From Bimuria novae-zelandiae CBS 107.79 (taxonomy: Eukaryota; Ascomycota; Dothideomycetes; Pleosporales; Didymosphaeriaceae), in contig ML976727.1 in assembly GCA_010015655.1 (NCBI GenBank), forward strand, positions 62,001 to 126,000: a stretch of DNA of 64,000 bases. The letters run 5' to 3'. Made by a program: the position numbers and the translations under genes. The notes below the pieces were generated by a model, which saw only the letters and a list, made by a program, of their open reading frames with translations, searched no databases and was not told the origin of the DNA. How positions within the stretch are numbered: the stretch's first letter is position 1; each line of letters begins with the position of its first letter. Of the stretch, positions 34,135 through 43,862 are shown one piece after another.

Positions 34135-35795
34135 TTATATTTGCCACTTAGTACACATAGACTTAAGAGTAAGCGCTGCTGCTGCTGCTGCTGCTGCTGC
34201 CTTTTGAGCTTCTTTCTCTAGCGAAGTGCTTTTCTGTTGAGCCTGTAGAGCAGTTGCGCGATCAATCGCAGCCTTAATACTCTCAACGTTGCTAAAGCGT
34301 TCATTTGGATTGACCTGAACTCGCTTTCTTACGCGGGTAACCCTAGTACTATCTAATTGATATTTAAGTCGTTGATTCTCAGCCTCAAGCTGAGCTGCCC
34401 TGGTGTTGGCTTCTGCAATAGCTTTGCCTGCTTTGCCAAGCACTAAGCGGGTGCTTCGTGAGAGAGATTCTGACAGTAGAAGTTGCTGCTGAGCCTTATA
34501 TAGGGCCTGTGAGCTTCGTGGGGTGTTAAAGACTTGATCTAATCGATCTGATGTTTGATAAGCTGCGGGAGGAGTAACTGGTCGGCCAGTTACTTGGGAT
34601 GACAGTAGTACAAGGCCTGGGTTGTATGGGCAGAGTCCAGAAGCCCGCCAGCTAGCTCGTATAACACGCTCTAATAGCGCTTCTTCCCTTGCCTTGTTGT
34701 ATGATACAACAAAACGCTCTTTCTTAATTGGGGCTGCGTCATCAAGTGCAGAGAGAGCTCGGATCTCATTGCGATAGCGTGTCTTGAGTACAGAGAAAGG
34801 AGCAAGATCTAGAGGCTGTAGCAGGTGTGAGGCGTGCGCTGGGAGGTATAGTAGGTGGATCTTGTTGACCTTGCAGAGCCACATGAAGTCAATTGGTGTG
34901 TGCGAGCCATGGCCATCAAGAATGAGCAGACGATAGCCGCCAGAGGATGGTGAAGTATTTGGTATAAAAATACGCTGTAACCATTCATNNNNNNNNNNNN
35001 NNNNNNNNNNNNNNNNNNNNNNNNNNNNNNNNNNNNNNNNNNNNNNNNNNNNNNNNNNNNNNNNNNNNNNNNNNNNNNNNNNNNNNNNNNNNNNNNNNNN
35101 NNNNNNNNNNNNNNNNNNNNNNNNNNNNNNNNNNNNNNNNNNNNNNNNNNNNNNNNNNNNNNNNNNNNNNNNNNNNNNNNNNNNNNNNNNNNNNNNNNNN
35201 NNNNNNNNNNNNNNNNNNNNNNNNNNNNNNNNNNNNNNNNNNNNNNNNNNNNNNNNNNNNNNNNNNNNNNNNNNNNNNNNNNNNNNNNNNNNNNNNNNNN
35301 NNNNNNNNNNNNNNNNNNNNNNNNNNNNNNNNNTTGTATCCCTAGCTCTATTCTTGTCCGCTCAAAAAGCACAAGAAAGGCCTTTATAGTGTCGTAGTTG
35401 GCTGCTGTAGTTCGTGCGCTCTCAATCGTTCGGCCGACTATAGATGCGACGCGTGGGTTGCGGGCGATGAAATGGGGTATCCATAGTTGCCCAAGAGGCT
35501 CGTAGTCCCCGTTCATGCGGAGGAGCCGGGTGGCCATTTCTCGTACACGAGGATGGGAGGGAGGCTGTGCGCGTGCGTCCTCATCGAGTATCCAATCTAC
35601 TAGAAAGGCCTCTTGTTCTGGAGTCAATCGCTGCTGTTGGTGATGAGCTATCGCGTGAGGTCGGCGGCCATTGATGCGCTCTTGAAGTGATGATCGGGGA
35701 ACACCGTACGCCTTAGCAGCTTGTCGCTGGCTTTTAAAAACACCAGCATTAAGATCGCGGATAGCATTAGCAAAAGCAACCTCACGAGGATCCAT
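34135..35795 (-). CDS. Pogo-type transposase, open on both sides of an assembly gap
   Basis: The minus-strand start at 35795 gives MDPREVAFANAIRDLNAG, an N-terminal psq helix-turn-helix (FKSQRQAAKAYGVPRSSLQE), then a CENP-B/Tc5-type second DNA-binding domain (LTPEQEAFLVDWILDEDA, GQLWIPHFIARNP, SIVGRTIESART). The gap removes the start of the DDE_1 catalytic domain. Beyond it are YRLLILDGHGSHTPIDFMWL, with the second catalytic Asp, and LLYLPAHASHLLQPLDLAPF, with the third. The C-terminal part is a predicted coiled coil (ANTRAAQLEAENQRLKYQL) and a run of nine alanines before the stop at 34135. With the gap taken as exactly 345 bases the two halves fall in different frames, so the gap length is probably an estimate or one indel is present. 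Confidence 0.8.
34989..35333. other. Assembly gap of 345 N
   Basis: A run of N inside the pogo-type transposase. Short-read assemblies often break in young, multi-copy elements. The length is not compatible with an open transposase frame, so it is likely approximate. Confidence 0.95.
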
Positions 35796-35899
35796 TTTGA
35801 GTATGTGGCGTTGAAGTATAGAGCGTCAAAAATAGAGTAACGCGTTGTGGTGGGGTGGCCGAGAAGTATATGTGGCCGAAAAGCATATAGCCGAGCTTA

Positions 35900-36526
35900 C
35901 ATATAAAAGAGCGTGCGACCGACGAGTTTCAAGATGTCCTGGACGCAGGGACCGGCGCCGACGTCAGTGGCGCATCCCCATCCGAAGCCCTGTCCCGTTC
36001 GTTTGTTCCTGAATCCTGATGTGTCCCTTGCCTGATTGGCCTCCGGTTTCTCTTGCGCCCTGTCGCATGTTCACATTTTCTGCTGTGGACAAACCATCTC
36101 GGCGTACGTAGTACCTCGGATGTTGGTCCTCTGGCGTGCTAGACATGTTCTAGTAAACGTGATGTTTGTATGCTCCAGCTGTGTCTCAGCTCGGAACACG
36201 CCGCGACTGGGGCTGGCTTTGGGTAAGCTAGGCCGAGTTGAGTTTAGCTGGTTCGGGTTTCGCCATGTTCATTTCAGTGTGCCTATGCTTAATTACCATT
36301 TTGCCTGCTATTGATCTTCCTATTGCTTCTCCATCCGTCGCGCTCTGGAGGACAGCATCAATGGTCGGCCAGTGTAACCCACATCCTGGGTTCACTCGAG
36401 ACACCGGAAGTCATCCAATCAATGTCTACATTGTGGGCATCTAACTGTCTGCCCGGGCGACTGCAGCCAGCTATCCTTTGTGCATGAGCTTTTCACACGC
36501 TTGTCCTCTGTTCGCAGCATGGCGAT
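35900..36526. other. Intergenic region
   Basis: Balanced composition between the pogo-type element and the 3' end of the SET-domain gene. The short frames at 35964-36444 have no recognisable domain and are not called. Confidence 0.45.
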
Positions 36527-37768
36527 TCAAATGTCTTCCTGAGCAGCACCGGCATCCTGCGCCTTCTCCTTCGCCGCCTGCTCCTCCACCGCCTTCTTCT
36601 CCTTGTACTTACGGTTCAACCGTTTGAGGATGCCCTTGTACTTGTCGTAATCCGGCGAGTCCTCCCCCTGACAGTCGCGCTTGATGCGAAGGGCGTTGGC
36701 TGCCATATCACGGCCGTGGGCAAAATCTCCTGCGACCTCGCAGGCCATAGCAAGGTCAACGTAGCTGCCATCTATTAGTCACAGAACAGGAAAAGGTATG
36801 AGTGCGAGTGCACTCACATGCCCGCCAGTCTCATCGAGTAGTCCCCGATCTCCATGTGCAGCACCGCCAGCTCAAGCAGCTGCTTCACGAACTCCGGTTC
36901 CTTCACGCCCAATTCCAAGTTCGGACCTCGCAGGTAGCTAGTCATGTGATCCAACTCCTTGATACGGTACCTCCGCGCAATGCTCTGCCTTGCGAAGCCC
37001 TCGGGATCATCCTCTTCACTTGTGCATACCAGGCAATCGCAAGTAAAGCCGTAATGCTTGAGTTCCCAGGCCCGCAACGTCTTCTCATGCGTCATGTCGC
37101 AGTATGAAAGTGTGATCTCGTCTCCCTTCTTCACGTCATGGATGATGTGGATCGTCTCTTGCTGGATGTTACTGTTCCAATTGAAGCTCGCATTCGGACT
37201 GCAGCTGTGGTTGAAGCGACTTGCGTGGGGAAAGATGGCGCAGCCTTTACCCTGCTCCATGCAATTGTTCTGGAAGATGCTCAACAGAGACGGCTCTTTG
37301 GCTACGCGGGCGTCGTGCTGCTCCTTGATTCGCAGGACCTCGCGACCTTTCTACGCGACAGACTTGACATCAGCGGTTTGCTTTTTAAGGGAAGACAAAC
37401 AAGTGTGCGGAGTCAATGAACACACATACCACGCTTTCGTGGATCTGGCTCGGCCACGTCTTCGGATCTTGACCGTTGGCGGAAGCCAGACTCCAGTACA
37501 ACTCCTTCTCCTCGGCTGACATCTTCTCGAAAGCCTCTTCGATGTCGGCTTTGAGATAGTCTCCATTCAAAAGGGAGAGAATAGGACGATCGCTGAGGAT
37601 GCGTGTGCCTCGTTTCAGATCCTTGAGGGCAAAGCAGCCGTAACCCTTGCCCGTGACAGCCCGGATCTCGTAGAATTCATTGTCTGAATCGGTGGGGTCA
37701 TTAAGGTAAATTCGTCGAGGATACAGCCACATCGGTAGCCTTCCGAAAACAGTTGGCCGTTCGGCCAC
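36527..37768 (-). CDS. SET-domain protein (SMYD/SET5-like), 5' end unresolved
   Basis: Exons 37430-37768, 36818-37350 and 36527-36764 join in frame across introns of 79 and 53 bp, giving 369 residues from the Met at 37768 (MAERPTVFGRLPMWLYPRRI). The SET domain is split: the N-part is FYEIRAVTGKGYGCFALKDL and GTRILSDRPILS; the C-part is CAIFPHASRFNHSCSPNASF (NHSC cofactor-binding motif), KKGDEITLSYCD and post-SET-like cysteines FTCDCLVCTSEE. The tail is Lys/Glu-rich. SET proteins transfer methyl groups from S-adenosylmethionine to lysines; the target here is unknown. An upstream frame starting at 37931 (MAGPFEGLKTSLINVL) probably belongs to the gene, but I could not find a GT..AG intron that keeps frame to the exon at 37768. 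The N-terminus is therefore either longer than given or affected by a small indel. Confidence 0.75.
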
Positions 37769-38196
37769 CTACCCCGGCGATGATCACCTTACCTGGGGCT
37801 TTGGGTAGGACGTCCGAGGCGGGCGTGTGCTCAACCGCGTCCCACCGAGCAGCTTCAGCCGTCGTGGAGGTGGGAAGCAGAGGCAGCACATTGATGAGAC
37901 TAGTCTTCAGGCCTTCGAAAGGTCCTGCCATGTTGACGCTCAGGTCGGCGGCCGCGGCAGCGGTCGAGAGTGTAGTACTGCAGGGAGGTAGGAATGAACG
38001 GTGACTCTGTTAAGTTGGCCTATTCGCAGAAGATTCTTGGATTGAGATATTTACAAGTGCGCGCCCGAAGCGATAAGCGGTACTGTGACGGAGGGAAGCA
38101 AACGGACGTGCTTGCCCTCTTTGTAAAACCCAGACAAACCTCGTCACTGTCGCAACGCCGCACTCTCACTATCCACCCACCTCAACCACAAACACA

Positions 38197-40048
38197 TTAT
38201 CGTCCGTAAGTAGGGAAGTTGTTGGCGTTGATGAGTTGAATCCCCTCCTGACGGTACGTATCCGCCTCCGCATAGCTCGTCACATTTGCATCGAACACGA
38301 AGTCCCGCGGGTTGTTCACGTCATACACCGGCCAATTCTCTTCAGTACCGTTCCAAGCCGCACTCTTTTTCCATGAGTTTGGATCCTGGTCGTGGAAAAA
38401 GCTGACCCAGCTGCTGTCCATCAGCTTCGCAAGGTTGATGTAGTTCTGGCCCTTGCCCGTAAAGGGTGGCGTCGCAGCCGGAATGTAGCCACTACCTTGG
38501 ATGTTGTTGAACACGAATGCGACATCTTGAAAATGCGTCACGCCCACTTCTGGCGGAATTCCAGCTGGGATAGCATTGAAGCGGAAGCAATACGCCGACA
38601 GCTTAGCAGCAGCCCAGGTCTCGCACGTCTTTCTGCGGTTGGCAATGAAGTACCAGTCACCCCAGTAAGAGGCGGAACGTCGGAACTGTGACCCATAGGG
38701 AGGTCCTGGACGAGCGTCTCCCAGGTTAGCAATGACATTGACCGACGGGTCATCGGGATAGGCCTCGAGGAGCTGGTCGGCGAGCGCATCGGAGACCGGG
38801 GCGTTGGATTGTATGGCTGCACGGAAGTCTGCTGTGGTGTTGATGCCCCTAGGACTGAACGCGGAGCCTTCGTCGGAGGTGGCGCCTTCGATGATCGGGA
38901 CTTTGACGTAGCGGCCGTCTGCGAGTTGCCTAGAGCCATAGTCGGCAATGAAGTCGTCGTCTTTGAAAGGCCGAAACTGAGCCAATGTTCTGTTGTATGA
39001 CGCGCTGCTGGTCGAATTGATGGCCGCGTTCAGCTGGCCTTCCGACAACCCACGAAGGCACTCAACTGTACTGCAGCTGGTCCGAGCAAGAAGCTCATTA
39101 TACATGGGTGCATTGTCAAGCGAGGAATTGAGCCTTGAGTAGAAAATCGGATTTCCACTCTGCATTGCGGCGCCGCGGAACAGCTTGTCGTCGCGTCCGT
39201 TATAAGCAGTAATGTGGAACCCCACAGATGCAGCTCCGGCACTCTCGCCCCAGATGGTCACCTTCTTTTTGTCACCTTGTCACTGTCAACAAATGTTTCA
39301 TCGATTCAGAGTAGGGCAAAATCACCTCCAAAAGCCTTGATATTTTCCTGCACCCAGTGTAACGCCAGTCGCTGGTCTCTGAGACCGACGTTCGTGCTGC
39401 CTTCATCTAAAAGCTCTTGGGATCCGCTCAAGAATCCAAATGCACTCAGACGATAATTGATGGTCACACCAATGATAGGTTTCCCAATTTCAACCGAGTT
39501 TTGAACCATGTAGGAGAGGTTGTATCGTTGATCAACACCAGACCCTTGATAGAAGCCTCCGCCGTGAATCCAAAAAGCCACAGGCAATGCCTGATGTTCG
39601 TATCCAGCAGGCCGAACGACATTGAGATATAGGCAGTCCTCGGAAACGGGGTAGTTCCACTGGTCGGACCCGTATCCTTAAAAAAATAAAATCAGTGCGA
39701 GACACATTGTCAGGGTCGTATTTACATACCGTAGCACTACAGAATTGAGTCAGTGCGAGAAGCTCTGGTAGGGTTGAATTTACATACCGCTGGGGAGTAC
39801 TTGGTGGCTTGTTTTGGTTTCTTCCAGCTCTCATTCAAGCTCACCGGAGGTTTGAACCTCAGATCGCCGACAGGGGGCTGCGCGTATGGAATTCCCAGAA
39901 AGAAGTCTTGGTTGTATTGCGACGAGTGCACACCAACATACGTTCCATTCTTTGCTTTGGCAATCGGGGTGCGGGAACCGGAAGCGACGGGCGAAGCGTT
40001 GGTGAGACCAACTAAGAGGCCGAAGACCAATGCTGAGATGCACAGCAT
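38197..40048 (-). CDS. Secreted type-B carboxylesterase/lipase (alpha/beta hydrolase)
   Basis: Four exons on the minus strand (39788-40048, a 7-nt microexon 39730-39736, 39326-39676, 38197-39275) give 565 residues, normal for the family. A signal peptide is clear (MLCISALVFGLLVGLTNASP). Domain marks: LGIPYAQPPVGDLRFKPP, SEDCLYLNVVRPAG, WIHGGGFYQGS (oxyanion hole), the nucleophile elbow VTIWGESAGAASVGFH, a likely acidic residue in ATSDEGSAFSP and a catalytic His in GVTHFQDVAFVF. The microexon supplies Cys-Tyr of SPACYGYGSDQW, the cysteine expected to pair with that of SEDCLYL. The enzyme hydrolyses carboxylic esters outside the cell; the substrate is unknown. A 26-bp tandem duplication lies 30-81 bp upstream of the start codon, and a TATA-like TATATG lies near 40143. 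Confidence 0.9.
39677..39787 (-). other. Pair of sequence-similar introns flanking a 7-nt microexon
   Basis: Intron 39737-39787 (51 bp) and intron 39677-39729 (53 bp) both begin GTATGTAAAT and share TCTCGCACTGA and neighbouring bases, so one appears to be a copy of the other. Between them lies the microexon TGCTACG. Skipping the microexon would shift the frame, and using it restores a conserved Cys-Tyr-Gly. Confidence 0.7.
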
Positions 40049-40077
40049 GTTGATGTCTGGAGAACGAAGCTCAGAGA

Positions 40078-40129
40078 AAAAGCTTGACGGTCCAAGGCCT
40101 AGGAAAAGCTTGACAGTCCAAGGCCTAGG
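40078..40129. repeat. Tandem 26-bp duplication upstream of the carboxylesterase
   Basis: Two 26-bp units (40078-40103 and 40104-40129) with one mismatch and core GTCCAAGGCCTAGG, located 30-81 bp upstream of the start codon at 40048. This is in the 5' UTR or core promoter. Each unit contains the palindrome CCTAGG. Confidence 0.8.
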
Positions 40130-40204
40130 ATCCGCGCGCCTACATATACCTTCGCACCTCCTCATCGGAGCGGTCCTCCTCCGCAGCGTGACCGAGGTAC
40201 ATTA

Positions 40205-41868
40205 GGTGTCCCTTGCAGTAATGACGAGGCCTTGCTTTCACCTAACCAAATATCTTGTAGAACGTCGGCGCTCGCTGCTTTGGTAACCATGGCCCGATCC
40301 ATTGACTACCTGTTGTGGGTGTTAAAAACCGTCGCCACGGCTACTAGCTAAGAGGTGGGGCCCGGAACCCATGAAACAGTTTTATTGCCGTAAAATCGAT
40401 GATCCTACTTTGCCAGACAGATCTGTTACCTACCGTATGTACAGTCACTAGCGATTGCGGCTTCACCCTTACAGGCAGCAACACCAACTCAGGCCGATGT
40501 GCCAGCAAGGGTCCAGCCCACTTTTTGTTAATAGCTAACTAGTGAAACTGTCTGTTTAGCGTTCCACAGTTAGCGCTAACCCATTTACGGAAGGTGAGGC
40601 TAAGCAGCACATGTTGCAGCCGGTGTAATGGGGTGAAGCCGCAATCGCTAGCGACTATACCTATAGTATATTGCAACCGCCAGCTTCCCGTGTTCGCTGC
40701 TTCAACGAGCTCACGATTCCTCGCAGCAGGGACGGGGCCACGCTCACTCTCAGAAGATTTTCGCACGACAGAGTTCGCGGGTCCAGCAGGGCGACTGGGC
40801 CGTAGTTTACTGGTAGTTTGGAGCCCCAGAGATGCACTGCCTTGGGCAGGCATTCTCCAGATTCCGATATTCTGCCGCGGTGCGTGCATTACGTCCCTAG
40901 TGCATGTCCAGGTTGTCCCGTGCGGGGTTGGATTGCAGGGAGCATCCCAGGTGCTCTGATTCGGCAGTTGAGGACGGACGAAAAATGCTGTGAATGCCTA
41001 GGAACATGGCTGTATTTCCCAGAGATGACAGGTCTGCTATCCGTGACGATTCCCAATGCGACGAAAGCTACGAGGCTTTGCGAGGCTCTGCGATCCATGC
41101 GGCGAAAATGATGCAATCCTTTTTGCGCACGTGGCGATGAGGCTCGTGGTGCAGTAGTCCCATGGGGTTAGTGGCCGATGCGGCATAAGCTTGCTGAAAA
41201 TCTTGCCTCCCATTGTCCCGGTTTTCGGCGTCTAGGCATCCGCCCATCAGCCTCGTACTTCAACGATCGCACACGCTGTTGCGCCACATGAAATTCAACC
41301 AAAATGCTGGCGATGTGGTAGCGAGGCATTCGAGAACCGCTCTATAGGTACCTAACGTAGGCTCGCAAGCACGTGAATACTAATCAAGACTGAGAGGTAA
41401 ATACAGCGGGTGTGTTACCCCCGGATATCCCTCGCACTGGCAACCCCGTCCGCTCACGGACCACCTTCTGTAGGCCAATCGGATGGTAGCTCCGATTCTG
41501 CATGAACACCAAGGTGGATGAGATTTGTACGTAGATTTGTATAGAGACTTCATTTTTGACGGTCTTAGTATAGAACTACTTAATACTTGAGCTTGCAGTG
41601 GTGTCTACCTGGGAGATTGTTCGGGCGCGTCGTATGTGCTCCTGCCAGCACTCAGGGCTGACTTCTGGCCTACACAAAGGCAGTCGGCAGAGCGAGCAGC
41701 CATAAGTAGTACGCGCAGGACGCTGGCGCCCTTGACGATTGCCAGAGGTCTCTGTAAGAGCCGTACGAGGTGTCTTGCCGTGCTTGAAGTTGTGTTTTGT
41801 ACGCCCATTTTCAGCATAAGCTACACAAGCTTTGGCTTCCCTAAACAGTCTTATTGACTTGTGAGAGC
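40205..41868. other. Intergenic region
   Basis: Balanced composition, containing the inverted repeat at 40448-40651. Short frames on both strands lack domains. No gene was recognised between the carboxylesterase and the piggyBac-like remnant. Confidence 0.45.
40448..40651. repeat. Inverted repeat pair (possible MITE)
   Basis: The 21-bp string CTAGCGATTGCGGCTTCACCC at 40448 is found inverted at 40631-40651, with 162 bp between the arms. Similarity extends on both sides with mismatches (AGTCRCTAGCG outward, TTACA..GC.GCAACA inward). It may be the remains of a small foldback element. No target duplication is clear. Confidence 0.6.
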
Positions 41869-41869
41869 T

Positions 41870-43572
41870 CTCGTTGCTGCTAGCGTTAACAAATACGTCC
41901 TTAAGTCTTTAACGTTTGATAGATCCTGCGCAAGGACGGCTACCGCGCTTAAGAAGCTACTCTATAAGCCTATATAAAAACTTTTTATAGCCTCCACGTT
42001 AAGCCTCTCTGTCTAACGAGTAGGAGGAGAGCCTATAGCAATTATTAAGCGTTAGATCTAGTAGAAAATAGAGCAGCGGGCGCCAGGTCCGTCTCTTAAC
42101 TTACTATATAGAGTAGTAACTTTTAACCTAGTTAAAGCGATCTACCTTACTCTTATAGTAATTATACTCGTCTATAAACTAAGGGATCCTAAGTAGTTTG
42201 ATAGAGTCGTTGCTAAAGACCTTATCTAGTAATTTCTTATTATTTTAGTTTATTCTTAACCTTCTACGGTGCCTAAGGATGACCTAAGTAGCTAGTAGCA
42301 ACTTTTGTAAGCAACATCTTAGCATAGGGTTAAGGGTAGGAACCTACGCTTAGTAATAGTAAAGGTAAAAAGGATAACTTAATTATCTCTCTATACTACC
42401 TATAGAACTTCCTTACTTTCTAAAAGGTCCTAGTATATCTCTCCCCACTCTAACTTGGCTGTAAACTACGTCTTAAGCCGTATAAGCTTCTAGCTAAAGC
42501 TCTCCTTTGTTAACTTCTAGCGTGCGCGCGTCCAAACAGTGGCATCCTCTGCCTCTAACTCTATAACTACTGTCTCCTCGTACGCCTCTTCAGTCCTTGT
42601 TTTTGTTATTCTGACTGTGCCTGCGCAGCCTACACCATGCTGCCGAAGGTACTCTAGTATAGGTATAGTGTTGAAGAGGTTATTATCCCACACAGAGTGT
42701 AGGCCCGGCGGAAAGAGACGGCGACTGTAAGCGTTAACGGCGAGGACGAGAGAGACAGGTATAGACTCTATAGGCGTAAAAGCTAGAGTAGTAGCATTAG
42801 TAAGAAGCTCTAGTAGGTTAACAGGACCTTTACCTATGCCTTTAGCATAAAATAACTAGTTTAGTATTACTCTATTATTAGCTAAGCACTAGATCTTATA
42901 GTCCTTAGGCGTAGGCTTTATCTTAATTATAACACTCTCTATCGCACGTCCTGTAAACCTGGCAATTGCCTTATTAACGTAGAGGTGTTAGCTAGCTCTC
43001 CAGTACTTTAAGCACCGCTCTTAAATAAGCTTACTAAGATCCTAGACGCGTCTAAAGGGAGACTTAAAGCTCTAATCTACCTCTATATAGTATATATATC
43101 GATCTAGCTGCTGCCAACGTTTAAGTGCCATATATTAATTGATTAGGTAATAGGGTGCGTTCTTGTGGAGTCGCGTCCAGTACTCCTCCAGCGAGGGCTC
43201 GACGTGAAGGCCCATATATACGACAATTGCGAAGTACGTATATAGCTCAGATAGTAATGTAGGCTTCCAGCTACGCGTTAAGGGCAGCTGCGGCCCGTAC
43301 CAGAGCGCAAAGGCATGCTAATTTGTATAGTGTACGATTCGGTCAAGGACGTTAATATTAAAGAATAGATTAAATAGGTTAATAGGTAAGCCTTTATTTA
43401 CTCCTTCAGGTAATAGAGGACTCCCTATTACGTGAGGGTTGTCAATTCTAAGAGGTCTCCAGTCAAGTGGCGGATCTCGCGGCAGATCGGGCAAAACACC
43501 AGCCTTTTTCGTGTACTTAGTGTATTTGACGAAGTCAGGATCGTTACTAGGCTAAGAGGCAGCTTTTGGCAT
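41870..43572 (-). pseudogene. piggyBac-like transposase remnant, RIP-decayed
   Basis: On the minus strand, from MPKAAS near 43572, the frame reads DPDFVKYTKYTKKAGVLPDL and DWRPLRIDNPHVIGSPLL, then INLFNLFFNINVLDRIVHYT, WKPTLLSELYTYFAIVVYMG and HVEPSLEEYWTRLHKNAPYY. After stops come YVNKAIARFTGRA, the DDE block HSVWDNNLFNTIPILEYLRQ with the catalytic Asp, HGVGCAGTVRITKTRTEE, and near the end IPQFIDEYN, KVDRFN and VKRRTWRPLLYFLLDLTLNN. This order is that of fungal piggyBac-type (DDE_Tnp_1_7) transposases. Stops are of the RIP kind. The TTAA duplication and short terminal repeats of the element could not be fixed, so the element limits are approximate. Confidence 0.8.
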
Positions 43573-43862
43573 GTTTGCATGTGCAGGAGCTTCCAAAAAA
43601 GGCGTGTTTTAGCTAGTAAACAGAAATTGCTAACATTACGATACAGATCTGGTGTTTGCATGCGCTATCACTTGATTGGCTGTTCAAAGGTGGCCCGTGA
43701 GCGGGCGGCTTTGCCAGTGCGAGGGATACAGTACAATCACCGAATGTATTGATTCATGTAGCCGACTTCCAGCTTTACGCCAGAGACACTGAAGATTCCA
43801 CGAAAGAGACTAAGCACTTTCCCCTCTGATTCTCCCCTCGAAGATACGTTGCGACGACATCA
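43573..43862. other. Spacer between the piggyBac-like remnant and hAT 3
   Basis: Balanced composition, probably original sequence or the 5' part of the piggyBac-like element. It ends with the first copy of the hAT target duplication (43855-43862). Confidence 0.4.

Larger units (their letters stand above)
34040..35897 (-). mobile_element. Young, un-RIPed pogo/Fot1-type transposon with an assembly gap
   Basis: Inverted ends of about 45 bp begin AGCTCGGCCATATACTTTTC on the left and AGCTCGGCTATATGCTTTTC on the right (reverse strand). They contain a repeated CGGCCAYRTATACTT motif. TA flanks both sides (34038-34039 and 35898-35899). GC content and codon use are normal and no RIP-type stops are present, unlike the other pogo-type copies in the window. 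The element holds 345 undetermined bases (34989-35333). It encodes a transposase on the minus strand and may be, or recently have been, mobile. Confidence 0.88.
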
